From assembly GCA_964012715.1 (NCBI GenBank), contig CAXGUG010000074.1, positions 1 to 20,290 of the forward strand: a DNA stretch of 20,290 nucleotides, written 5' to 3'. A model generated the notes under the pieces. The model worked only from the letters and a program-made list of their open reading frames with translations, had not been told where the DNA came from and made no database searches. Position numbers and translations under genes: made by a program. Origin of the DNA: UBA1479 sp964012715. GTDB lineage: Bacteria; Pseudomonadota; Alphaproteobacteria; Rhodospirillales; Casp-alpha2. Below are positions 13,622 to 20,290 of this stretch, one piece after another (the stretch's first letter is position 1; each line of letters starts with the position of its first letter).

Positions 13622-16600
13622 ATGAGCCGCTTTTCGGACCTGCCATCGCTATCCGTTCGCCGCCCGACGCTTGTCGTCGTCATGAACCTGTTGATCGTGA
13701 TCGCCGGTTTGGCGGCGATCATGGGGGTAGAGGTTCGCGAGCTGCCTGACGTCGACCGGCCCATCGTGACCGTGCGAGCCTTTTTCGACGGCGCGTCACC
13801 GGAAACCATGGACGCCGAGGTCACCAGCGTGCTGGAAAGCGCGGTCGCCCGCGTGTCCGGCGTGGTCCGCATCGAAGCGGCGAGCGAGGAAAACAACTGC
13901 CGCGTCCGCGCCGAATTCTCGCCCGACATGGATCTGGACGTCGCCGCCAATGATATCCGCGAAGCGGTCGCCGGGGTCGAACGACGCCTGCCCGAAGGGG
14001 TCGAAGATATTACGGTCGTCAAGGCCGACGCCGACTCTCAACCGATCATCCGCCTGGCCCTGGTTTCGAGCAAACTATCGCAGGAAGACCTGACCCGGAT
14101 CGCCGAAGACGACGTCTCGCCCGAATTCCTGTCGATCAACGGGGTCGCCTCGGTCGACCTGTTCGGCGATCAGGAACAGGTGCTGCGCATCGTCGCCGAC
14201 CCGATGAAACTGGCCCGCTACGGCCTGTCCATCGACGACGTCGCCAAAGTTCTGCGCTCGACCCGCCTGGACGTGCCCGCCGGCAGCTTCAAATCCGACG
14301 ACCAAATGCTGTTGGTCCGTGCCGACGCCTCCGTCTGGGAACCGGAAAAAGTCGAAGACCTTGAACTGCGCAAGGACGTCCGCCTGGGCGACGTGGCGCA
14401 GGCTTTCTATGGCCCGGCCGAGGCCGAGGCCTATTCCCTGCTCAACGGCTCGAAAGTCGTGGGGATGGGTATTGTCCGCCGCGCGCAGTCCAACACCATT
14501 GCCATTTCCGATGCGGTCAATCTGGCGGTCGAGCGCCTGAACAAGCAGCTCAAGGACGTAAAACTGGTCAAGATTTCCGACGATGCGGAATTTATCCGCT
14601 CGTCGGTCAACGAAGTCGTCAGCAGCCTGCTAATCGCCATCGCCGTCGTCGTTGCCGTGATCTTCCTGTTCATGGGCGGCATCCGACCGACCCTGATCCC
14701 GACCGTCGCCATTCCCATCGCCATCATCGGCTGCGTCGGCGCGATCTATCTGATGGGCTTTTCCGTCAATATTCTGACCTTGCTGGCGATGGTTCTGGCC
14801 ACCGGCATGATCGTCGACGACGCCATCGTTGTGCTGGAAAACATTCAGCGCCACCGAACCCTCGGCATGAAATCATATGCCGCCGCCGTCAACGGCACGC
14901 GGCAGGTGTTCTTCGCCGTCCTGGCCACGACCGCGACGCTGATTTCCGTGTTCCTGCCGATTGCCTTCCTGCCCTCGACGGCGGGCAAGCTGTTTACCGA
15001 GTTCGGTTTCGTCCTGGCCGTGGCGGTGGCGATTTCGTCGTTCGTGTCCCTGTCGCTGGTGCCGATGCTGGCATCGCGCCTACCGGACCGGGGCGACGCC
15101 GGGCCAACCAAGCCGCCGCAGGTGTTGATCGACTTCGGCCAGCGGATCAACGCTCTTTACGCCCGGATGTTGGAATTCACCCTGAACGCCCGCGTCCTGA
15201 TCCTGGGCGGCACCGCGATGTTGGCCGCGACGGCGCTGCTGGTCTATCCGACGATCAAGACCGAACTGCTGCCGCGCGAAGATCGCGGCGCCATCATCGT
15301 GATGATGCAGGGCCCCGACGGCGTCGGACTGGATTACATGGACCGCCAGTCGGTCCAGGCCGAAGCCCTGTTGCAGAAGTTGGTCGACAACGGCGAGGCG
15401 GAAAGCGTGTTCGCCATCGTCGGCCGTTGGGACCCGAACCGCGTTTACCTGATCGCGCCGCTGAAGCCCTGGGGCGAGCGCAAACGCAGCCAGCAACAGA
15501 TTGCCAAGGAACTGGCGCCGTCCCTACGCCAAATTCCGGGCTCGACCGCGCATATCCGCACCCCGAACAGCCTGAACCTGCGCCGCGCGGGCGGCAGTGT
15601 CGAATTCGTCCTGACCGGCAGCAACTATCGCGACATCGCGGCGGCGGCGTTCGATTTCATGAACGTCATGCGCGAACGCCTGCCCCGGCTGGAAGACCCC
15701 GAAGTCGAATTCCAACAGACGCAGCCCCAACTGTCGGTCAAGGTCGACCGCCGCCGGGCCGAGGACCTGGGCGTTCAGGTCGAAGGTATCGTCGACACCC
15801 TGCGCGCCATGGTCGCCGGGTTCGAGGTAGCCGAACTGAACGTCAACGACCGGTCGATCCCGGTGATGCTGGAATCCGCCGCCGGGGCGATCAACGATCC
15901 GACGGACCTGTATAACCTCTACGTTCCGACCGGCACCGGGCGGCTCGTTCCCCTGTCGTCATTCGTGACCCTGGAAGAAGTCGGCACCGCCGCCGAGTTG
16001 GACCGCTCCGGCCAAAAGCGCGCGGTCGAGATCGAGGCCGTATTGCCGCAGGACATGTCCCTTCAGGAAGCGATCGACGGCCTGCAGGCGGTCGCCGATG
16101 AAACCCTGCCCCCCGGCATCAGCCTGCGCTTCATCAACGAAGCCGCGACCCTGCAGGACACCAGCAACGAAGTCGCCCTGACCTTCGCCTTTGCAGTGCT
16201 GGTCGTGCTGCTGGTTCTGGCGGCGCAGTTCGAAAGCCTGGTCAGCGCCATGGTCATCATCCTGACCGTGCCGTTCGGCCTGGCGGCGGCGGTGTTCGCC
16301 CTGAAGCTGTCCGGTGGGACGATCAACATCTACAGCCAGATCGGCCTTGTCATGTTGGTCGGCCTGATGGCCAAGAACGGAATTCTGGTGGTCGAATTCG
16401 CCGACCAGCTGCGCGATCGGGGCTTCACCGTGGCCCAGGCGATCCGCCATGCCGCGACCATCCGCCTCAGGCCTGTGATGATGACCATGCTGTCGACCGT
16501 CCTGGGCGCGCTGCCGCTGATCCTGGCGACCGGCGCCGGGGCCGAGGCCCGCGCCGCCATCGGCTGGATTGTATTCGGGGGCCTAGGCATTTCGACCGTC

Positions 16601-16756
16601 TTCACCCTGGTTCTGATCCCGGTGATCTATTCGCTGCTGGCGCCGCTGACGTCCAGCCGCGCCCATGCGGGCGTTCGCCTGGACCGGGAACTGCGCGAGG
16701 CCGAAAACGTCGACGCCACGGAAATGCCCGACGAGCGACCCCAAGCCGCTGAATAG
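13622..16756 (+). CDS. RND-family efflux transporter (HAE1/AcrB-like)
   Basis: A 1044-residue inner-membrane proton antiporter with the two-fold repeated RND layout: TM1 near residues 17-35, a large periplasmic domain, TM2-6 (about 337-470), TM7 near 530, a second periplasmic domain and TM8-12 (about 855-1015). The proton-relay residues are present: Asp399-Asp400 in TM4 (GMIVDDAIVVLENIQRH) and Lys918 in TM10 (GLMAKNGILVVEF). Length and motifs fit the HAE1 drug/hydrophobe group, not the heavy-metal CusA type. It forms a pump with the preceding adaptor and needs an outer-membrane channel from elsewhere. The substrate cannot be predicted. The neighbouring ABM and CmcJ-like enzymes hint at handling of a small aromatic or oxidised metabolite, but that is speculative. 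Confidence 0.96.
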   Translation: MSRFSDLPSLSVRRPTLVVVMNLLIVIAGLAAIMGVEVRELPDVDRPIVTVRAFFDGASPETMDAEVTSVLESAVARVSGVVRIEAASEENNCRVRAEFSPDMDLDVAANDIREAVAGVERRLPEGVEDITVVKADADSQPIIRLALVSSKLSQEDLTRIAEDDVSPEFLSINGVASVDLFGDQEQVLRIVADPMKLARYGLSIDDVAKVLRSTRLDVPAGSFKSDDQMLLVRADASVWEPEKVEDLELRKDVRLGDVAQAFYGPAEAEAYSLLNGSKVVGMGIVRRAQSNTIAISDAVNLAVERLNKQLKDVKLVKISDDAEFIRSSVNEVVSSLLIAIAVVVAVIFLFMGGIRPTLIPTVAIPIAIIGCVGAIYLMGFSVNILTLLAMVLATGMIVDDAIVVLENIQRHRTLGMKSYAAAVNGTRQVFFAVLATTATLISVFLPIAFLPSTAGKLFTEFGFVLAVAVAISSFVSLSLVPMLASRLPDRGDAGPTKPPQVLIDFGQRINALYARMLEFTLNARVLILGGTAMLAATALLVYPTIKTELLPREDRGAIIVMMQGPDGVGLDYMDRQSVQAEALLQKLVDNGEAESVFAIVGRWDPNRVYLIAPLKPWGERKRSQQQIAKELAPSLRQIPGSTAHIRTPNSLNLRRAGGSVEFVLTGSNYRDIAAAAFDFMNVMRERLPRLEDPEVEFQQTQPQLSVKVDRRRAEDLGVQVEGIVDTLRAMVAGFEVAELNVNDRSIPVMLESAAGAINDPTDLYNLYVPTGTGRLVPLSSFVTLEEVGTAAELDRSGQKRAVEIEAVLPQDMSLQEAIDGLQAVADETLPPGISLRFINEAATLQDTSNEVALTFAFAVLVVLLVLAAQFESLVSAMVIILTVPFGLAAAVFALKLSGGTINIYSQIGLVMLVGLMAKNGILVVEFADQLRDRGFTVAQAIRHAATIRLRPVMMTMLSTVLGALPLILATGAGAEARAAIGWIVFGGLGISTVFTLVLIPVIYSLLAPLTSSRAHAGVRLDRELREAENVDATEMPDERPQAAE

Positions 16757-16797
16757 GACCGATAAGGGCCCTTTCGGGCACAACTGTCTTTCCGGGC

Positions 16798-16819
16798 CGG
16801 GGATTGCCAATCGCCCCCG
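16798..16819. other. Imperfect stem-loop after the RND gene
   Basis: GGGGATT (16799-16805) can pair with AATC-G-CCCC (16809-16817) around loop GCC, with one bulged G. It lies in the 107-base gap between the pump and the CmcJ-like gene. No T-run follows, so readthrough into the next gene is possible. Confidence 0.35.
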
Positions 16820-16863
16820 AAATCCGCAGATTCCCCCACAACGGAATTTGAGAGGAACCCGCC

Positions 16864-17706
16864 ATGACAACCGCTTCCCCCGTATCGGAAAGCACGGTCC
16901 AGGCGCCCATCGTGTTCATGGACCACGCCCAGGACGAAAAACCCCGCGTCCTGATGTCTGCCGATCATGCCCGTCCCAACGAACGGCTGGGCCGCTTCGT
17001 CAATCGGACCGTGGCGATCCACGACGCCAGCGCCCTGACCCCGCCCGCCAGCCTGGACGTGCAGGGTTTCGAAATGGCGTCCATGCCCACGGCGATGACC
17101 GATTTCTATGACGAAGCCCGGATCGAAGCCGTTTATTACCCCGAGATCGTCGCCTTCCTGAAGCGCGCGACCGGGGCCTCGGACGTCCATATCTTCGACC
17201 ATACCGTCCGTGTGCAGGACGACGGAAAACGCGAAACCACGGCCAAGCGCCTTCCGGTGCTGATCGCCCATAACGACTACACGGAAACCTCGGGACCCAA
17301 GCGGGTGCGCGACGTGATGGCCGCTGCCGATGCCGACCGTTTCCTCGGCCATCGCTTCGCCATGGTCAACGTCTGGCGGTCGATCGGCGCCAGCGCCGAC
17401 CGCTCGCCCCTGGCCATGGCTGACGCCCGCACCATGCAGAGCGACGATTTCATCGCCACCGATCTGGTCTACCAGGACCGCGTCGGCGAGATTTATCAGA
17501 ACGCCTTTTCCGAAGGGCAGGATTGGTATTGGTATCCCGGCATGGGTGGTGACGATGTCTTGTTGCTGAAATGCTTCGACACGGCGACCGACGGACGCGC
17601 GCGGTTTACCTCGCATACCGGGTTTGAAAACCCGGCCGCCGCCCCCGACACCCCGCCGCGCGAAAGCATCGAAGTCCGCACCATGCTGTCGTTCGCGCCC
17701 GCCTAA
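16864..17706 (+). CDS. CmcJ/AsaB-like oxidoreductase (GA4 desaturase family)
   Basis: A 280-residue protein of the CmcJ/NvfI/AsaB family, known from cephamycin (CmcJ) and fungal secondary metabolism and related to gibberellin GA4 desaturase. Landmarks: the NRTVAIHDAS region, HNDYTETSGPKRV (about 136-148), NVWRSIG (169-175), SPLAMADART (181-190), WYWYPGMGGDDVLLLKCFDT (221-240) and SHTGFENP with RESIEVR near the end. His136-x-Asp138 and His251 could form a 2-His-1-carboxylate iron site with Arg266 or Arg272 binding 2-oxoglutarate, but this assignment is mine by eye. The ATG follows AGAGGAA. Reaction unknown; many bacterial homologues sit outside biosynthetic clusters. Its stop overlaps the stop of the convergent EamA gene by four bases. 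Confidence 0.82.
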   Translation: MTTASPVSESTVQAPIVFMDHAQDEKPRVLMSADHARPNERLGRFVNRTVAIHDASALTPPASLDVQGFEMASMPTAMTDFYDEARIEAVYYPEIVAFLKRATGASDVHIFDHTVRVQDDGKRETTAKRLPVLIAHNDYTETSGPKRVRDVMAAADADRFLGHRFAMVNVWRSIGASADRSPLAMADARTMQSDDFIATDLVYQDRVGEIYQNAFSEGQDWYWYPGMGGDDVLLLKCFDTATDGRARFTSHTGFENPAAAPDTPPRESIEVRTMLSFAPA

Positions 17707-18650
17707 GTCAGGTTTTTCGGGTGGCGGCGACGGCCCGGCAGGGTCATCGCGGCGACGCCCGCAACGACCAGGGCCATCCCGGCCCAGGCTGTGGGCGACA
17801 GGCTTTCGCCCAAGAGCAAGGCCCCGATCCCGACACCGATGGGTACCCGCAGATATCCCTGCGCCGCTGTGCCGATGGATCCCAACGTGCCCAACAGGTG
17901 GAAGTAGATGGTGAAGGCCAGGGCCGAGGACAGAACCGACAGGCCCAAAAGGGCCAAGGCTGAGTCTGTCGAGACGTCCAGCGTCCACGGCCGGTCGACG
18001 ATCAGGCTGAGCGGGATCAACAGCACCGCCCCCGCGACCATCGATCCGGCGGCAGGCATCAACGGATGCATAGACGAAAACCGCCGCCCGAAAACCGCCG
18101 CCCCGGCGTAGCAGACCGTCGCCGCGACGATCGCCAATTGCGAGATCAATTCTCGGCTGAGGCCGTTCAACGCATCGGTGCCGATCACCAACACGATCCC
18201 GGTGAAACCGAAGCCGACGCCCAGGAATTTGCGCCAAGTTCGCTCGCCCGGGATATTCAGGATCAGCGCCAACAGAAAGACGAAGATCGGCGAGGTCGAA
18301 TTCAGAATCGCCGCCAGAGAGGCGTCGACCGTCTGTTCCGCCCAGGCGATGGCCGTGAACGGCACCACGCTGTTGAGACAAGCCTGCACCGTGAACGACC
18401 GCCACGAAGCCGCATCGCGCGGCAGGCGCACCCCCAACACCACCATTACTGTCATCAGGATCACGCCCGCGATGGCGGTGCGCGCCGCGATCAATGTCAC
18501 CGGTGGGATGGTTTCGATCCCGACCTTGATGAAGCCGTAGGACGATCCCCAAAGGGTCGCCAGGACCAGCAACAGACCTAGATTCACGGCCAGCCTGCCC
18601 CCCGAAAGATGGGCATGGGGATCGGCAGTGGCGGCGGCGGGTTTGGTCAT
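17703..18650 (-). CDS. EamA/DMT-superfamily transporter
   Basis: A 315-residue inner-membrane protein with two EamA repeats and about ten transmembrane helices, like RhaT/YdcZ-type drug/metabolite exporters. Family marks are LATLWGSSYGFIKVG in TM1, AARTAIAGVILM in TM2, FTAIAWAEQTVDASLAAILNSTSPIFVFLLALI in the first repeat and SALAFTIYFHLLGTLG plus RVPIGVGIGALLLGESLSPTAWAGMALVVAGV in the second. The ATG at 18650 (MTKPAA) is preferred over one 21 codons upstream because the extra stretch is not membrane-like. It is divergent from the ArsR-type regulator, the usual arrangement of a transporter and its regulator. The substrate may be an amino acid, a metabolite or a toxin; it is not readable from the sequence. 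Long quoted motifs mark positions only. Confidence 0.93.
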   Translation of the reverse strand: MTKPAAATADPHAHLSGGRLAVNLGLLLVLATLWGSSYGFIKVGIETIPPVTLIAARTAIAGVILMTVMVVLGVRLPRDAASWRSFTVQACLNSVVPFTAIAWAEQTVDASLAAILNSTSPIFVFLLALILNIPGERTWRKFLGVGFGFTGIVLVIGTDALNGLSRELISQLAIVAATVCYAGAAVFGRRFSSMHPLMPAAGSMVAGAVLLIPLSLIVDRPWTLDVSTDSALALLGLSVLSSALAFTIYFHLLGTLGSIGTAAQGYLRVPIGVGIGALLLGESLSPTAWAGMALVVAGVAAMTLPGRRRHPKNLT

Positions 18651-18781
18651 AGGGATGGTCCGTTCCGGTATCGGGCAGGGAAAAATGCCACGATCCACCG
18701 CACAGCCGGTCATTGATCGTTACGGCGCGGAACGAAGCATCGACGGATGCAGCCGCCGACGCTCCAGGTTAGGATAACCGC
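18651..18781. promoter_or_regulatory. Divergent region, EamA transporter and ArsR regulator
   Basis: A 131-base gap that should carry both promoters. GGTTA-GGA-TAACC (18767-18779) is a perfect 5-bp inverted repeat that spans the regulator's AGGA Shine-Dalgarno, two bases before its ATG. It could be an operator or a small hairpin hiding the ribosome site. No confident -35/-10 elements were found. Confidence 0.45.
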
Positions 18782-19483
18782 ATGACGACGATCAATGCCC
18801 TCAACCTGGCCGAAGTCGGCAGCCTGGTCGGTGATGTGGCCCGGGCGCAGATGCTGGTCGCCCTGCTGGACGGGCGGGCCCTGACGGCGGGCGAATTGGC
18901 GTGGTGCGCCGGGATCGCCCCGCAAACCGCCAGCGGCCATTTGGGCAAGCTGCACGGCGCGGGACTGCTCGCCATGGAGAAGCAAGGACGGCATCGCTAC
19001 TTCCGCCTGTCGTCGCCGACCGTGGCCGCGATGCTGGAAAGCATGGGCGTCGTCTGCGCCATCGACACCCCCCGCCGGATCCGGCCCGAAAGCCGCATGG
19101 ATGTGGATTTGCGCCGGGCGCGAACCTGTTACGACCATCTGGCCGGGATCCTTGGCGTCGCCCTGGCCGATTCCCTGTCGGCCAAGGGAGCCATCGACCT
19201 TTCCGGCGACGGCGGCTTGGTGACGGAACGGGGCCGACGGTTCTTGGTCGATTTCGGCATCGCCTTGGACGACCTGGAAAAGCGCAAGCGCTGCTTCTGC
19301 CGTCCCTGCCTGGATTGGAGCGAACGACGGCATCACATTGCCGGCGCGGTCGGCGCGGCCCTTGCCGACCGGCTGTTCGGTCTGGGTTGGATCGAGCGGA
19401 TCAAGGACAGCCGCGCGGTGCGCGTCACCCCGGACGGATGCCGGGGGTTGAAAGATACCTTCGGAATCGACCACCCCGCGTAG
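18782..19483 (+). CDS. ArsR-type winged-helix regulator with C-terminal domain
   Basis: A 233-residue transcription factor. Residues about 10-85 form an ArsR-like winged helix: ARAQMLVALLDGRALTAGELA, the recognition segment GIAPQTASGHLGKLHGAGLL and the wing KQGRHRYFRLSS. The remaining 150 residues are a helical domain seen in long ArsR-family members (RRARTCYDHLAGILGVALAD, then CFCRPCLDWSERRHHIAGAVGAAL). That second stretch holds Cys171-x-Cys173-x-x-Cys176 followed by His184-His185, which could bind metal or sense redox state. The classical ELCVCDL metal motif of ArsR is absent. The ATG follows AGGA closely. It is divergent from the EamA transporter and probably regulates it and itself. The inducing signal is unknown. 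Confidence 0.87.
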   Translation: MTTINALNLAEVGSLVGDVARAQMLVALLDGRALTAGELAWCAGIAPQTASGHLGKLHGAGLLAMEKQGRHRYFRLSSPTVAAMLESMGVVCAIDTPRRIRPESRMDVDLRRARTCYDHLAGILGVALADSLSAKGAIDLSGDGGLVTERGRRFLVDFGIALDDLEKRKRCFCRPCLDWSERRHHIAGAVGAALADRLFGLGWIERIKDSRAVRVTPDGCRGLKDTFGIDHPA

Positions 19484-19486
19484 GGC

Positions 19487-19512
19487 TTATATACTCCGGC
19501 GATTGTATACAA
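19487..19512. promoter_or_regulatory. GntR/FCD-type operator upstream of the SDR gene
   Basis: TTGTATACAA (19503-19512) is a perfect 10-bp palindrome that exactly fits the FadR-subfamily consensus and repeats the core found at 3418-3442. TTATATACTC (19487-19496) upstream matches it at 7 of 10 bases, 16 bp start to start, close to the 15 bp spacing of the first pair. The site lies 28 bases before the SDR start codon, where a bound regulator would block transcription. The binder may be the GntR protein at 3981 or a paralogue encoded beyond the window. Confidence 0.65.
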
Positions 19513-19540
19513 AAAAATCAACGCCTAGGAGCATCCATCC

Positions 19541-20290
19541 ATGAGATTGAAAGACAAGGTCGCCATCGTCGTCGGTGGCGGGCAACAACCCGGTCAGACC
19601 ATCGGCAACGGCCGCGCCACGGCCATGCGCTTCGCCCAGGAAGGGGCCACGGTTCTGGTCGTCGATTACGACGAAGGCCGCGCCCAGGAAACCGTCGACC
19701 TGATCGAAGCCGAAGGGGGCAAGGCCTCTGCCCTGGCCGCCGACATCGTCAAGGAAGCCGACTGTAAGAAGATTGCCGACACCTGCGTCGAGCGCTATGG
19801 CCGGATCGACATCCTGCACAACAACGTCGGCCGCTCCAAAGGCGACCGCGGCACTGTCGAGATGGACGCCGACATGTGGGACGAGCTGTTCGAATTGAAC
19901 CTCAAATCCATGTTCATGACCATCAAGCACGTCCTGCCGGTAATGCGGAAACAGGGTTCGGGCTCGATCATCAATATTTCCTCGACCTCGTCGCTGTGTT
20001 CGCGCGGGACCATCGCCTACAAGACGTCGAAGGGCGCGATCAACACCATGACCCACATGCTGGCCATGGAAAACGCGCCGTTCGGCATTCGCGCCAACGT
20101 CATCATTCCGGGCCTGATGGACACCCCGATGGCGATCGAACGCCGGGCCGAAGAACGTGGCGTCGACCGACAGGTCGTGCGTGACGAACGCAATGCCCAG
20201 GTGCCGCTCGGCGGCAAGATGGGCACGGCCTGGGACGTCGCCAACGCGGCCCTGTTCCTGGCCTCGGACGAAGCCGGCTACATCACCGGT
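19541..20290 (+). CDS. SDR-family NAD(P)-dependent oxidoreductase (partial)
   Basis: The first 250 residues of a classical short-chain dehydrogenase/reductase; the window ends at the usual SDR C-terminal SDEAGYITG motif, so only a few to about 20 residues are missing. The catalytic tetrad is present: Asn120 (FELNLKS), Ser147 (INISSTS), Tyr160 and Lys164 (AYKTSKGA). The NNVG (94-97) replaces the common NNAG. Asp42 at the end of the second strand favours NAD over NADP. The glycine-rich loop is unusually long (VGGGQQPGQTIGNGRA, 11-26), with several residues inserted relative to TGxxxGIG. An AGGAG Shine-Dalgarno (19527-19531) precedes the ATG. A GntR-type palindrome in its promoter links it, tentatively, to the catabolic cluster at 1-8764. 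The alcohol or ketone substrate is unknown. Confidence 0.92.
   Translation, partial: MRLKDKVAIVVGGGQQPGQTIGNGRATAMRFAQEGATVLVVDYDEGRAQETVDLIEAEGGKASALAADIVKEADCKKIADTCVERYGRIDILHNNVGRSKGDRGTVEMDADMWDELFELNLKSMFMTIKHVLPVMRKQGSGSIINISSTSSLCSRGTIAYKTSKGAINTMTHMLAMENAPFGIRANVIIPGLMDTPMAIERRAEERGVDRQVVRDERNAQVPLGGKMGTAWDVANAALFLASDEAGYITG

Noticed and set aside
16627..18552. A 641-residue open frame on the minus strand
   Set aside because: It runs antisense to the RND 3' end and the CmcJ-like gene and out of frame with the EamA gene. Its translation is Arg/Gly/His-rich with no domain; such long shadow frames are common in high-GC DNA.

Overview
The window is high-GC, densely packed chromosomal DNA with strong C/G third-position bias. 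Its gene families (TAXI-type TRAP receptor, PAS_5 domain protein, FCD-type GntR, CmcJ-like oxidoreductase) fit an alphaproteobacterium, perhaps Rhodospirillales-like. That placement is inference from family content; no rRNA or marker gene is present. I saw no tRNA, rRNA, insertion sequence, CRISPR array or phage gene.

Region 1 (1-8764) is a catabolic island around one divergent promoter near 3430. Leftward run a TAXI solute receptor, an amidase and an M20 carbamoylase/hydantoinase-type hydrolase (cut by the window start), with overlapping ends. Rightward run a hotdog thioesterase, a GntR/FCD regulator, a beta-lactamase-fold serine hydrolase, a gamma-carbonic-anhydrase-like hexapeptide protein, an AMP-forming acyl-CoA ligase and a short citrate-synthase-fold protein related to citryl-CoA lyases. 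Two TGTATACA palindromes lie almost exactly midway between the two divergent start codons and match the FadR/FCD operator consensus, so the GntR protein probably controls both arms. The content suggests uptake of an organic acid or amide, hydrolysis of amide, carbamoyl or ester bonds, activation to a CoA thioester and C-C cleavage. The substrate cannot be read from the sequence.

Region 2 (8765-12251) holds single genes: an XRE regulator with its own leader and a strong terminator, an M20 metallopeptidase, a PAS_5 protein divergent from a GNAT acetyltransferase, and a small ABM-fold monooxygenase.

Region 3 (12252-17706) encodes a two-gene RND efflux pump (adaptor plus 1044-residue transporter) followed by a CmcJ/AsaB-like oxidoreductase.

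Region 4 (17703-20290) has an EamA transporter divergent from an ArsR-type regulator with a cysteine cluster, then an SDR dehydrogenase running off the window. The SDR is preceded by TTGTATACAA, the same palindrome as in the region 1 promoter about 16 kb away. This suggests a shared regulon, or a second regulator of the same type encoded just beyond the window.

The best candidates for something undescribed are the GntR-controlled amide/CoA catabolic island and its citryl-CoA-lyase-like protein, in which the catalytic aspartate position of the fold appears to be threonine.
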